Positions 15,316-24,539 of a DNA stretch of 64,000 nucleotides are shown piece by piece. Each line of letters starts with the position of its first letter. Within the stretch, counting starts at the first letter, position 1. The translations under genes and the position numbers were made by a program. This stretch comes from Antarctobacter aquimaris (lineage in GTDB: Bacteria > Pseudomonadota > Alphaproteobacteria > Rhodobacterales > Rhodobacteraceae). Below the pieces are notes generated by a model. That model searched no databases. It saw nothing but the letters and a program-made list of their open reading frames with translations, and had not been told where the DNA came from. Where the stretch lies: positions 1-64,000 of the forward strand of contig NZ_FXYF01000004.1 of assembly GCF_900184945.1 (NCBI RefSeq), given 5' to 3'.

Positions 15316-16674
15316 ATGCCAAACGCACCCACAGTTTCAGTCATCATCTCGGCGTACAACCGGCCCAAGGTCATCCCCTATGCCATTCAGAGCGTCCTGA
15401 ACTCGGATTACGACGATTGGGAAATGATCGTCGTCGGCGATGGCTGCAACGCCGCGACAGAGGACGCGATCAGGGCGTTTCCGGACAAACGGATCCGGTT
15501 TCACAACCTGCCGGAAAACACCGGGCACCAATCGGCGCCGCACAACGCCGGGGTCGACATGGCGCGCGGCAAGTACGTGTTCTTCCTCAACCAGGACGAC
15601 ATGTATTTCCCCCACCACATCGCCGCCCGCGTCGCCTTCATGGAGGAAACCGGGGCGGATATCTCGTGGTCGCCGATCCTGTTGCTGCAACAGTCGGGCA
15701 GCGACAGTGGCCCGGTGGACCCGGGGGCGGACAAGCTGATCCTCGATGGCGCCGTTGCGGACGGAAAATTCGATCCCCGGACCTTTGTCATCTCGTCCTG
15801 CTGGGCGGTGCGCCGGGACATTTGCCACAAGGTCGGGCCGTGGCTGCCGATCGAACAGACGCGGCTCTCGCCCTCTCAGGAATGGCTGCATCGGGCGCAC
15901 GCGCAGGGGCGCAGCATGGCCTTTCACCGGCACGTCTCGGTGCTGTGCATCCACTCCGGCGTGCGGCGCTATTCCTACGTGATCCCCGAAAGCCCGGAAC
16001 ACGCGCGGGCCTGGGCGTGGATCTGCGACGGCCCGCAGGCGCGGATCGACCTGCTGAACTGTGCCGCGATCCACATGGCGGGCGACCTGTTCGAAACCCA
16101 GAACGCGCTCAAGGAACACCGGCGCCCCCTGTTGGCGATGGCCCAGAGGGTCGGGCGGAGTTTCGGCCTGCACCCGGACGCGGTGCAACGGTTCTTCGAC
16201 GGGTTGAAAGCGGGCGGCTGGGTCGACAACCATACCCGGTTCACCAAGTCCGCCCCTCCGGTGCTTGCCCCCGATCAGACGGTACACTTCGGGGCCGGCG
16301 ACGCCGACACCCTGGTCGGCCCCGGCTGGCACAAGGGCGAGCCGAGCGGCCGCTGGTCCTCGCAGGAACGCGCCGATATCGTCTTTCGCACGACCCAGGA
16401 CAACCTGACGCTCGAACTGTCCGGCCACTCTCTGCGGCGGGACGACCGGATCGGCTTTCTGGTCAACGGCAAGCCGGTCCTGACCGCCGCCTTTCAGGAC
16501 GCGACACAGCCCCTGTCCGTTCCCATCGCCGAGGCCGGCCTGTGCGTGCTCACGATTGTCGTCAGGAACCCGACCAGCCCGCATGCGCTTGGCCGCGGAG
16601 ACGACAGCCGTGTGCTTGGCCTCCACCTGTCCAAGGTCAAGTTGGTGGTTCCGCCGCCTGCGGCATTGGACTAG
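15316..16674 (+). CDS. GT2 family glycosyltransferase with C-terminal accessory domain
   Basis: A 452-residue protein. The N-terminal ~220 residues are a GT-A fold family 2 glycosyltransferase (VSVIISAYNRP, IVVGDGCNAAT, and the nucleotide/metal motif FFLNQDDMYF near residue 95). After a helical linker, residues ~320-450 form a beta-rich domain (VGPGWHKGEPSGRWS, LELSGHSLR, GFLVNGKPV) resembling sugar-binding jelly-roll modules attached to some surface-polysaccharide transferases. There is no signal peptide or membrane helix. The donor and acceptor cannot be inferred. No clear RBS precedes the ATG. It is followed 61 bases later by the FAD oxidoreductase, probably in one transcript. Confidence 0.82.
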   Translation: MPNAPTVSVIISAYNRPKVIPYAIQSVLNSDYDDWEMIVVGDGCNAATEDAIRAFPDKRIRFHNLPENTGHQSAPHNAGVDMARGKYVFFLNQDDMYFPHHIAARVAFMEETGADISWSPILLLQQSGSDSGPVDPGADKLILDGAVADGKFDPRTFVISSCWAVRRDICHKVGPWLPIEQTRLSPSQEWLHRAHAQGRSMAFHRHVSVLCIHSGVRRYSYVIPESPEHARAWAWICDGPQARIDLLNCAAIHMAGDLFETQNALKEHRRPLLAMAQRVGRSFGLHPDAVQRFFDGLKAGGWVDNHTRFTKSAPPVLAPDQTVHFGAGDADTLVGPGWHKGEPSGRWSSQERADIVFRTTQDNLTLELSGHSLRRDDRIGFLVNGKPVLTAAFQDATQPLSVPIAEAGLCVLTIVVRNPTSPHALGRGDDSRVLGLHLSKVKLVVPPPAALD

Positions 16675-16735
16675 GTTCCCGCGATCTGCGCCAGAAATCA
16701 GGTGCGACGCAGGGAAACGGATCGAGGGGTGCCGA

Positions 16736-17953
16736 ATGACAGTTGCGGTCTTGGGGGGTGGTTTGCAGGGCTGTTGCCTTGCCCTGGCGCTGGCCGAACG
16801 GGGGCAGCGGGTGGCCCTGTTCGACAAGAACGCCAGCCTCATCAGTCGCGCCGGTGCGGCCAATGAGGGCAAGATCCACCTCGGCTACATGTACGCCAAT
16901 GACCCGAGCCTGCGCACAGCCGCGATGATGGCGCGTGGCGCGCTTGCCTTCGATCCTTTCATGCGCCGGTTTCTCGGCAGCGGCTCCCCCGCCTTTGCGA
17001 CCTCGTCCCCGGCCGCCTATGTCGTTCACCGCGACTCCCAGCGCCCGGCCGGTGAGGTTGCCGAGTACCTGCAAGCGGCGCACGACAGGATCGTCGAAAC
17101 GGTCAATGGCGGAACCGCGCAGTATTTCGGCCAGGATGTCATGGCCCGGCCGCGCAGCTGGACGCGCGCGGAACGGGAAAACGAATTCGATGGCACGGTG
17201 GCGGTGGCCGCCTTCGAAACCTGCGAAGTGGCCGTGAACCCGACGGCACTGGCCCGGGAACTGGGGGACTGCGTGCTCGCCCATCCCAATATCGACGTTC
17301 ACCTGAATTGCGAAATCCGGCTGGCCGAACCCGAAGGCAGTTCCATCGCCGTGACGGGCCAATGCGCGGGCGAAGAATTCCGCCGCCTTTTCGATCATGC
17401 GGTGAATGCCCTGTGGGATGGCCGGCTGGCGCTTGACCGCAGCTTTGGCCTGTCACCGGGACGGCCCTGGCTGCACCGGTTGAAATACGGTGTCAGCCTC
17501 GACCTGCCCAAGGGCGCCCCCCTTCCCAAGAGCGCGACCTTCATATCGGGCCCGTTCGGCGAGGTCGTCACCTACCCGGATGGCCAGATCTACCTGACCT
17601 GGTATCCGACCTGCCTGCGCGCGATGACCTCGGCCGTCACCCCGCCCGACTGGCCCAACCGCTGCGAAGGGGCCTTGCGCGACGAAATCCTGTCCGGAAC
17701 CCTGTCACAGATGTCGGCCTTCATCCCGGCGCTGCGTGGCCTCGACCCCCGGGACCTGCCCGGGGCGATCGTCAAGGGCGGCGCGATCGTGGCCGTCGGC
17801 GAAACCGACATCTACGATCCGCAGAGCGAACTGCACAACCGCTACGAAATCGGCATCACGAGTGCGGGCCGCTACCATTCCATCGACCCGGGCAAGCTGA
17901 CCATGGCCCCGTTTTTCGCGGACACGTTTGCGCGCACCCTGCTGGACAGCTGA
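16736..17953 (+). CDS. FAD-dependent oxidoreductase (DAO family)
   Basis: A 405-residue flavoprotein. The N-terminal dinucleotide motif is VAVLGGGLQGCCLALALAER, and FDKNASLISRAGAANEGKIH contains the FAD ribose-binding acid and the DAO-like substrate loop. The start at 16736 follows GAGGGG; the longer frame to 16556 overlaps the glycosyltransferase gene. DAO-family enzymes oxidise amines, amino acids or sugar-derived hydroxyls. Co-location with a glycosyltransferase suggests modification of a glycan precursor, but no substrate is assignable. Confidence 0.75.
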   Translation: MTVAVLGGGLQGCCLALALAERGQRVALFDKNASLISRAGAANEGKIHLGYMYANDPSLRTAAMMARGALAFDPFMRRFLGSGSPAFATSSPAAYVVHRDSQRPAGEVAEYLQAAHDRIVETVNGGTAQYFGQDVMARPRSWTRAERENEFDGTVAVAAFETCEVAVNPTALARELGDCVLAHPNIDVHLNCEIRLAEPEGSSIAVTGQCAGEEFRRLFDHAVNALWDGRLALDRSFGLSPGRPWLHRLKYGVSLDLPKGAPLPKSATFISGPFGEVVTYPDGQIYLTWYPTCLRAMTSAVTPPDWPNRCEGALRDEILSGTLSQMSAFIPALRGLDPRDLPGAIVKGGAIVAVGETDIYDPQSELHNRYEIGITSAGRYHSIDPGKLTMAPFFADTFARTLLDS

Positions 17954-18010
17954 TATCGGGCAGGCGCGGGCCCTGTTTTCCGCCCCGGGGCGGTTCGCTG
18001 ACGCGCACGG

Positions 18011-21000
18011 TCACGTGGGCGCTTCCGCGTTTTCGGGCGACGCGCCGCGCGCCTTTCGATCAGGCCGCTCGCCCAGCATCAACATGGCCGGCGTCAGCAC
18101 CAGGGTGAGCAGCGTGGCGACCACGAGACCGCCGACAATGGCCGACGAAAGCTCGGTCCAGTATTGCGTGGACGGCGCGCCCAGCGCGATCTCGCGGGTG
18201 AAGAAGTTGAGGTTCGCGCCCAGCACCATCGGCATGAGTCCCAGCGCCGTGGTCACGGAGGTCAGCATGACCGGCCGCAGGCGTTGCGCGCCGGTCCGCA
18301 GCGCGGCCTCGCGCGCCGCCATGCCGGTGCGGCGCAGGTCGTTGTAGGTGTCGATCAGCACGATGTTGTTGTTCACGACGATCCCGGCCAGCGCGATCAC
18401 ACCGATCCCGCCCATGACCACGCCAAACGGGCGGCCCGTCACGACCAGCCCCAGAAGCACCCCCGCCACCGAAAAGACGATGGCGCTCATCACGATCAGC
18501 GCCTGGCCAAAGCTGTTGAATTGCAGCACCAGGATGACCAGCATCAGAAAGATCGCCGCGACGAAGGCGCCGATCAGGAAGGTCGCCGCCTCCTGCTGTT
18601 CCTCGGCCTCGCCCGCAAAGCTGTAGCTGATCCCCCCAGGCAGGTCGGCCATCTCCAGCGCGGCCTCCAGCGCCGTCACCTGGTCGTTCACCAGCAGGCC
18701 GGGCGCGACGTTGGCCTCGATCGTCACCACGCGGCGTTCGTCGATGCGGGTGATCGTGCCGGTGCGCGCCACGGGGGCAAAGGACACGAAGTTCGAGATC
18801 GGCACGAGCCCCGCCGAGGTCGGCACGCGCAGGTTGGCAAGCTCGGCCAACGAACGTTCGGCCGCCGGAAAGCGGACGCGGATGTCGAGTTCGCCGTCGG
18901 CGTCGTCGGGGCGGTAGTCGGCGACGACGATGCCTTGCGTCAGCAATTGCACCGCCTGGCCCAGAAGGCTGACATCGGCGCCGTAGCGGGCGGCCTCGGC
19001 GCGGTCGACGCGGATGGCCACTTCGACTCCGGGCAGCGGGCGGGTGTCGGTCACGTCGGTAAAGCCGCCGATGCGCTGCATGATCGCCAGCACCTGCTCC
19101 ACCGCCTCCGATTGCACGCCCGGGTCGCGGGCCGCGATCTCCAGGTTCACGGGCTTGCCGGTGGTCGGGCCGCCGCTTTCGGTCTGGACCTGCACGTCGA
19201 TGCCGGCGATTTCGGCGACATCCCTGCGGATGTCCTCGCCGATCTCGTCCGCCGGGCGGCGCCGGTCCCAGTCGACCAGTTCCAGTTGCAGCGTGCCGAT
19301 GGTCTCTTCGTCGCCCTGCCCGGCGCTCATGATCGACCGCGCATAGACGCTCGCGACCTCGTCATAGCCGAGCACATGCGCCTCGACGCGGCGCACCAGC
19401 GCATCCCGCTCGTAGATCGAAAAATTGTCCCGGGCGCGGACCTGGACCTGCATGAATTCCGGCTCGACCGATGGGAAAAAGCTGACGCCGCTGCCGAACT
19501 GGGCATAAAGACCGCCGCCGCCCAGCAGCAGGGCCAGCGCCAGCAGCATGGTCGCGCCGGGCCGCAGGATCGCCCATTCCAGCAGGCGCACGTAGACGCC
19601 GGTCAGGCCGCCGATCCGCCGCGGATCGCCGCGGTCGGCCTCGTGCAGCGCGCGCTTGGCCGCGCCGGTCTGCGGCTGCCGCTTGCCGATGATGCCGCCC
19701 AGGACGGGAATGAAGATCAGCGCCATGAAAAGCGAGGCGAACAGCGTCAGGAGCACGGTGATCGGCAGGAACTTCATGAACTCGCCCACCATTCCGCCCC
19801 AGAAAAGCAGCGGAAAGAACACGCTCAGCGTCGTCGCCGTCGAGGCGATGATCGGCCAGGCCATGCGCTTGGCGGCCGTTGCGTAGGCGTCGCGCGGGCT
19901 GTCGCCCTCCTGCAGGCGCCGGTCGGCCAGCTCTGCCGTGACGATGGCGCCGTCGACCAGCATCCCCACCACGAGGATCAGTGAGAACAGCACCACGATG
20001 TTCATGGTGTAGCCCATCGCCCAGAGCGCGGTGACGCCCGCCAGGAACGCGCCGGGGATGGCGAGCCCCACCAGGATCGCCGAGCGCAGCCCCAAGGCGT
20101 AGACGATCACGATCATCACCAGGATGACGGCGGCGATGACGTTGGCCTCCAGGTCGGACAGCAGGGTCTCGACCTGCTCGGACTGGTCGCCCAGGTAGGT
20201 GATCTCGATGCTGTCGGGCCAATCGGCGCGCAAGGTCTCCAGCCGGTCCTTCGCCGCCGCGACCGTGTCGATGATGTTGGCGCCCGACCGTTTGGTGATC
20301 TCGAGCGCCAGCGCCGGCTGGCCGTCGATGCGGGCAAAGCTCGTCGGATCCTCAAAGCTGCGGCGCAGGGTGGCGACATCGCCAAAGGTGATGACGGTTC
20401 CGTCCCGGACCCGGACGGGGATTCCCATCACGTCGTCCAGATCCTCGATCAGGCCCGGAACGGTCAGCACGATCCGCCCGCCGCCGGTCTCGATGGCGCC
20501 GGCGGCGATCAGCCGGTTGTTGCGCTGAAGCTGGCTGATGAGTTCGTCAAAGCTGAGATTGTAGGTCTGGAACACCGTGGGGTCGATCAGCACCTCGAGG
20601 AATTCCTGTCGCGCGCCGCCGATCTCGACCTCCAGCACGCCGGGCAGGCCTTCGATCGCTTCCTGGGCCTGCTCGGCCAGGTCGTTCAAGGTGCGTTCCG
20701 GAATGGGACCCGAGATGATGGCGGTGACGATCGGAAACAGCGCGGTGTTGATCTCCGTCACCGTCAGGTCGTAGGCGTCCGCGGGCAGGTTGCCCTCGAC
20801 GCGGTCAGCCGCCTCGCGCACGCGGTCCAGCGCCTCGTCGATGTCCCCCCCGGCCGCGAACTCCAACTGGACGGAGGCAAAGCCTTCGGAGGCGTGGCTT
20901 TCCATCGACTCCAGCCCCGTGATCCCGGCGAACTCGGTCTCCATCGGCTCGATCAGCAGGCGTTCGGCGTCGGCGGGGCTGATCCCCTCCAGCCCGGTCG

Positions 21001-21145
21001 AGACGTAGACCAGCGGCAGCGGCACCTCGGGATTGGCTTCCTTGGGGATCGTGACATAGGCGTAGGCGCCCACGGCGAGGATCATGACCAGCGCCATGAT
21101 CACCACCTTGCCCCGGGAAAAGGCGGCGTCGATGATCGTGTTCAT
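18011..21145 (-). CDS. RND family efflux permease
   Basis: A 1044-residue inner-membrane pump of the HAE/RND superfamily. It has the expected N-terminal helix, two large periplasmic loops and twelve membrane segments (clusters around 340-480 and 860-1020). In the TM4 relay region the usual DD pair reads VGMLVDGAIVTAEL, with a single Asp. This is known in some RND branches but worth noting for proton coupling. It begins three bases after the adaptor stop. No outer-membrane channel gene is present here, so a TolC-type partner must be elsewhere. Substrates are unknown. Confidence 0.92.
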   Translation of the reverse strand: MNTIIDAAFSRGKVVIMALVMILAVGAYAYVTIPKEANPEVPLPLVYVSTGLEGISPADAERLLIEPMETEFAGITGLESMESHASEGFASVQLEFAAGGDIDEALDRVREAADRVEGNLPADAYDLTVTEINTALFPIVTAIISGPIPERTLNDLAEQAQEAIEGLPGVLEVEIGGARQEFLEVLIDPTVFQTYNLSFDELISQLQRNNRLIAAGAIETGGGRIVLTVPGLIEDLDDVMGIPVRVRDGTVITFGDVATLRRSFEDPTSFARIDGQPALALEITKRSGANIIDTVAAAKDRLETLRADWPDSIEITYLGDQSEQVETLLSDLEANVIAAVILVMIVIVYALGLRSAILVGLAIPGAFLAGVTALWAMGYTMNIVVLFSLILVVGMLVDGAIVTAELADRRLQEGDSPRDAYATAAKRMAWPIIASTATTLSVFFPLLFWGGMVGEFMKFLPITVLLTLFASLFMALIFIPVLGGIIGKRQPQTGAAKRALHEADRGDPRRIGGLTGVYVRLLEWAILRPGATMLLALALLLGGGGLYAQFGSGVSFFPSVEPEFMQVQVRARDNFSIYERDALVRRVEAHVLGYDEVASVYARSIMSAGQGDEETIGTLQLELVDWDRRRPADEIGEDIRRDVAEIAGIDVQVQTESGGPTTGKPVNLEIAARDPGVQSEAVEQVLAIMQRIGGFTDVTDTRPLPGVEVAIRVDRAEAARYGADVSLLGQAVQLLTQGIVVADYRPDDADGELDIRVRFPAAERSLAELANLRVPTSAGLVPISNFVSFAPVARTGTITRIDERRVVTIEANVAPGLLVNDQVTALEAALEMADLPGGISYSFAGEAEEQQEAATFLIGAFVAAIFLMLVILVLQFNSFGQALIVMSAIVFSVAGVLLGLVVTGRPFGVVMGGIGVIALAGIVVNNNIVLIDTYNDLRRTGMAAREAALRTGAQRLRPVMLTSVTTALGLMPMVLGANLNFFTREIALGAPSTQYWTELSSAIVGGLVVATLLTLVLTPAMLMLGERPDRKARGASPENAEAPT

Positions 21146-21148
21146 GGC

Positions 21149-22279
21149 TCAGTCCCCGCTTGCCGGATCGGCAGAGGCATCGCCCGCCGTAGAGGGGCGC
21201 ACCGTTTCGCCCGCCCGCACATAGCCCTGGCCGATGGTGATGATCCGGACCGTGTCCGGCAGCCCGGTGACGAACAGCCCGTCGATTTCGGCCCGGACGA
21301 TCTCGACCGGCTGAAAGACCACGGTGTCGGCGTCATCGACCGTCTTGACGCCGATCTGGCCCTCGGGGCTCAGCGACACGGTCGAGGGCTGGATGAAATG
21401 CGCCTCGCGCGTGCCGGTCGGAATACGCACTTCGGCCGAGATGCCCGCAGGGATGACGCCGTCCTCGTTCGGCACTTCGATCTCCGCCAGGAAGGTGCGG
21501 GTTTCGCGGTTGGCCGAGGTCCCCACAAAGGTCACCGTGCCGCTGCGCTCCTCGCCGGTGATAAAGCGGATGGTGGCGATCTGGCCGTCCTCGAGCCGGC
21601 GCAGCTGCTGCTGCGGCACCTGGATGGAAACGGTCAGCGGGCGGTTGTCGACGATGCGCCCCACCTCGGCGCCGGCCTGGACGTATTCCCCCGCATCCAG
21701 CGACAGCGTCTCCAGCCGGCCCGCAAAGGGCGCGGTGATGTCCAGCGCCTTGATGCCTTCCTCGGCGGTGGCGACGGCCGCCTCGGCAGCGGCCAGCGTC
21801 GCACGGGCCTCGCTGACCCGCGTGGCCGTTCCGACGCCCCGGTCCAGCAGTTCGGTGGCGTTGTCGAATTCCCGCTGCGCACGCGCCAGTTCCTCGCGCG
21901 CGCGGGCCAGGTCCGCCTCGGCCTGACGGGCCGACAGCCGCGCGATCACGGCGCCTTCCTCGACGTAGGAGCCGCGCGACACGACCACCTCGGCCACGTT
22001 GCCGGACCCCTCGGCGCGGATCGCGGTGTCGCGGTCCGGCAGCGCCTGGCCCTCGGCCTGGAAAAACAGCGTGACCGGCTGGGCCACGACCGTCTCGACC
22101 GTGACCGCGACCAGATCCGGCCCGGACTGCCGCGCCACCTGTTCCGGCTCTTCCGACGGCAGGACAAGGCCGCTGCCCATCCAGCCGACGATGGCCAGGA
22201 CCAGCGCCGCCGCGATCCATGTCGAGCGCGACGCGCCCTTGTCGTCCGCAAAGGACAAGTCTTCCGGTCTGTCTGTCAC
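21149..22279 (-). CDS. RND efflux periplasmic adaptor (membrane fusion protein)
   Basis: A 376-residue adaptor. The N-terminal membrane anchor (STWIAAALVLAIVGWMGSGLV, ~18-38) is followed by a biotinyl-lipoyl domain (GSGNVAEVVVSRGSYVEEG), an alpha-hairpin coiled coil (ARAREELARAQREFDNATEL), the returning lipoyl half (APFAGRLETLSLDAGEYVQ) and a beta-barrel. It links the RND pump to an outer-membrane channel. It is preceded by a 93-base gap with a hairpin after the STAS gene. Confidence 0.9.
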   Translation of the reverse strand: MTDRPEDLSFADDKGASRSTWIAAALVLAIVGWMGSGLVLPSEEPEQVARQSGPDLVAVTVETVVAQPVTLFFQAEGQALPDRDTAIRAEGSGNVAEVVVSRGSYVEEGAVIARLSARQAEADLARAREELARAQREFDNATELLDRGVGTATRVSEARATLAAAEAAVATAEEGIKALDITAPFAGRLETLSLDAGEYVQAGAEVGRIVDNRPLTVSIQVPQQQLRRLEDGQIATIRFITGEERSGTVTFVGTSANRETRTFLAEIEVPNEDGVIPAGISAEVRIPTGTREAHFIQPSTVSLSPEGQIGVKTVDDADTVVFQPVEIVRAEIDGLFVTGLPDTVRIITIGQGYVRAGETVRPSTAGDASADPASGD

Positions 22280-22340
22280 TGGTCCGTGTCCCGTGTGTTG
22301 GTCCGAGCGTCCGGCTTAGGCGCCGGGAGCCGTGAGGGGG

Positions 22341-22367
22341 GCGACCGCCAAAGATCCCGGCGGTCGC
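22341..22367 (-). terminator. Hairpin between the STAS gene and the efflux adaptor
   Basis: Nine-base perfect arms GCGACCGCC and GGCGGTCGC lie five bases after the STAS stop codon. There is no T-run, so it may be partial termination or a processing stem separating the regulatory pair from the pump genes. Confidence 0.5.
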
Positions 22368-22372
22368 GTGGT

Positions 22373-23131
22373 TCAGGCGGCCCGCGCCCAGGCAAGCGCC
22401 TGATCGTCCTCGGATGCCTCAAAGGCGCGCATCTCGATCGGCAGCAGCGGCGCCATGCCCTGCACCACGGCGCGCATCCAGCCGGGCGCGCCGACCACGG
22501 CATAGCGGCCGACCTTGCCGATCGCGCCGAACTTCGACGTCATCGTCTCGCGGTCGCCCAGCAGCCCGAGGTCAAAGCCCTCGTAATTCTTGACCCGGAC
22601 CATGAGGTTGATCTTGCCGTGCCGGGCGACGGCGCTGTCAAAGGCCGCAAAGACCCGGTCGGCGTCGTCTTTCTGCATCTTCCCGACGATCTCGAACACC
22701 ATCAGCCCGTCCGAACCGTCCTCGACGATCCTCACGCCAGGTGCCGCGTCGCTCTTGGCACGCGGCAGGTCGGCGGCCCAGTCGCGGGCGGCATCGGCCC
22801 CTGCGGGCGCGAATGTGCGGAATTCGATCATCGGCAGGATCGGGTCGAACCAGTTCAGCAGCGCCTCGAAGGCCTGCTTGTCGGTCACGACCGCGACCCG
22901 CCCGACCTTCGACCATTGCGGCAGCATCGACACCTCAAAGCGCGCATCCCGGATCAGCGCATCGCCGGTGATGTCGTCCAGATCCTCCATGCGCAGGACC
23001 AGGCCCATCTTGCCCTCGGCCTCCAGCGCCGGGGTCAGCGCGCGCTTCAGGACCTCGATATCGGCCGCCTCGACGGTGCCGGACAGGGTGATCTCGAAAA
23101 CGCGCGGTTTCAGTTCGTTGACGGTAAGCAT
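22373..23131 (-). CDS. Tandem STAS (SpoIIAA-like) domain protein
   Basis: A 252-residue soluble protein made of two similar ~120-residue halves. Each half has a beta-alpha SpoIIAA-like (STAS) pattern: FEITLSGTVEAADIEVLKRAL, LVLRMEDLDD, VGRVAVVTDKQAFEALLNWF in the first; VFEIVGKMQKDDADRVFAAF, LMVRVKNYEGFD, VGRYAVVGAPGWMRAVVQGM in the second. The ATG follows AGGAGACCTGAC, one base past the TetR stop. This type is often found alone as a lipid- or membrane-stress-related protein. The duplication and its coupling to a TetR/RND module are noteworthy; function is unknown. Confidence 0.75.
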   Translation of the reverse strand: MLTVNELKPRVFEITLSGTVEAADIEVLKRALTPALEAEGKMGLVLRMEDLDDITGDALIRDARFEVSMLPQWSKVGRVAVVTDKQAFEALLNWFDPILPMIEFRTFAPAGADAARDWAADLPRAKSDAAPGVRIVEDGSDGLMVFEIVGKMQKDDADRVFAAFDSAVARHGKINLMVRVKNYEGFDLGLLGDRETMTSKFGAIGKVGRYAVVGAPGWMRAVVQGMAPLLPIEMRAFEASEDDQALAWARAA

Positions 23132-23132
23132 G

Positions 23133-23891
23133 TCAGGTCTCCTTTGTGCCAGCGGGATCGTCGGTCGCGCCGTCTGCCGCGGCCAGGCCGGCCAGCATGC
23201 GGCGGTATTCCGGGCGGTTCGACAGCCGCACGCTGCCCGGCGGCAGGCCGAGCAACCTGTCGCAGGCCTCGCCCTCGGCCCGCATCCGGGCGTCCAGCCG
23301 GTCGGTCGCGGCATCCATCTCGCCGGCGGCGGCGCTGGCGATCGCCTCGGCCAGAATGCCCTGCCGCCCCTGCGAAAGACCGATGATGATTTCGGCCGTC
23401 ACCTGCGGATCGGCCACGTCAAAGACACCCTCGCGCACGCCGTCGGCGATCATGTCCCGCAGCACGGGCACGACCGTCGCGGCCGTCGCGGCAAGAATCC
23501 TCTGGAACAGGGTATCGTTTCCGGGCTGCAACATGACCTTGGCCACGACCCGCGTTTCGGCGCTGTTCTCGGCCTTCCAGCGCACCGAACTGTCCAGAAA
23601 GGCGTTCAGGCGGTCCAGCGCATCCCCGCAGGCCCGATCCCGCGCCGCCTTGGCGACGGCAAGCGCCTGTTCGGTCATCCGGGCCACGATCCCGGTCAGC
23701 AGGTCCTCCTTCGCCGTGAAGTGGTGATAGAACCCGCCCTTGGAGATGCCCGCCGCGTCCAGCACGTCGGCGATGGTCACGGCATCATAACCTTGCCGCA
23801 TGAACAGCGCATTGGCCGCGTCGAGGATCGCCTCGCGGCGTTCATCGGGCGCCAGCCGGCGCCGGACCTTCGGTGTCGTCGCGTTGCTCAT
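23133..23891 (-). CDS. TetR family transcriptional regulator
   Basis: A 252-residue TetR regulator. The DNA-binding helix-turn-helix spans ~12-60 (DERREAILDAANALFMRQGY, TIADVLDAAGISKGGFYHHF). The ligand-binding C-terminal region has an extra ~40-residue tail compared with typical 200-residue members. It heads a probable operon with the STAS protein and the RND pump. The palindrome at 23910-23932, about 20 bases before its start, is its likely autoregulatory operator. Confidence 0.9.
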   Translation of the reverse strand: MSNATTPKVRRRLAPDERREAILDAANALFMRQGYDAVTIADVLDAAGISKGGFYHHFTAKEDLLTGIVARMTEQALAVAKAARDRACGDALDRLNAFLDSSVRWKAENSAETRVVAKVMLQPGNDTLFQRILAATAATVVPVLRDMIADGVREGVFDVADPQVTAEIIIGLSQGRQGILAEAIASAAAGEMDAATDRLDARMRAEGEACDRLLGLPPGSVRLSNRPEYRRMLAGLAAADGATDDPAGTKET

Positions 23892-23909
23892 CCGTCCTCT
23901 GCGCCCTCT

Positions 23910-23932
23910 TACAAACCGACGGTCGGTAGGTA
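23910..23932. promoter_or_regulatory. TetR operator candidate
   Basis: A core palindrome ACCGAC-G-GTCGGT is extended by matching outer TAC/GTA triplets, 23 bases in all, directly upstream of the TetR gene. Its size and symmetry are typical of TetR-family operators. Confidence 0.7.
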
Positions 23933-24205
23933 GTCCGCAAGGACCATCGCGTCAAGGGGCGGACCTCGGTCATGACCAAAGGTCACACAGGCCGGCCACG
24001 GCCTGCGAACCTGCCCGACGCGCCTTGGGCCACGGCACGCATGACAAGGCCGCCCGGCTCTGCCCGGACGGCCTCGGCGCTGCCGCAGGTTATAGGGGTA
24101 ACGCGGCGGGGCCGCAGGTCGCGGCCTGAGCGGAAGCATCACGGCCACGGCTCCTTGTCGGCCGTGGCCAGGTGCCCGGGGCGGGACCGCCGACCGCATC
24201 CACGG
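23933..24205. other. Non-coding gap with hairpin
   Basis: About 270 bases between the TetR operator and the end of the small lipoprotein gene. The only structure seen is a hairpin with nine-base arms GGCCACGGC (24143-24151) and GCCGTGGCC (24161-24169), probably the 3' end of the lipoprotein transcript. Short open frames here look like composition artefacts. Confidence 0.45.
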
Positions 24206-24409
24206 TCAGTCGTCGTCGGACAGGATGGCCTTGCCGCCGCGGTAGGCCAGCTTGCCCGCGCCCACGGCGCCCTTGGCGATGACCTTGGTCGTGCCCGCCG
24301 CCACGCCGACCGTGTTGTCGATCGCTTGCCCCGAAGAGCACGCCCCCAGGGCGATCGCCGCCACGATGAGAACTGCGATATTGGTCTTGCGGATGTCCTT
24401 GCGTGTCAT
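24206..24409 (-). CDS. Small lipoprotein, unknown function
   Basis: A 67-residue protein with a lipoprotein signal (NIAVLIVAAIALGACSSG; the lipobox cysteine is near residue 22) and a short Gly/Ala/Lys-rich mature part (TTKVIAKGAVGAGKLAYRGG, ending LSDDD). The start MTRKDIRKTN is chosen over an upstream extension because it directly precedes the signal peptide and has GGGA upstream. It resembles small alphaproteobacterial envelope lipoproteins of unknown role. It is divergent from the LysR gene. Confidence 0.7.
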   Translation of the reverse strand: MTRKDIRKTNIAVLIVAAIALGACSSGQAIDNTVGVAAGTTKVIAKGAVGAGKLAYRGGKAILSDDD

Positions 24410-24539
24410 TTCAGGTTTCCCTTTCTCAACTGCGGTTTCCGGGCCGTGACCCTGTGACCGAGGACTTAGGTGGATTCCTGTTCCAAGAAAAACGAAAAGC
24501 AACTATGGTTGAAACGACCGTTACTCATGGATGAAGCTC

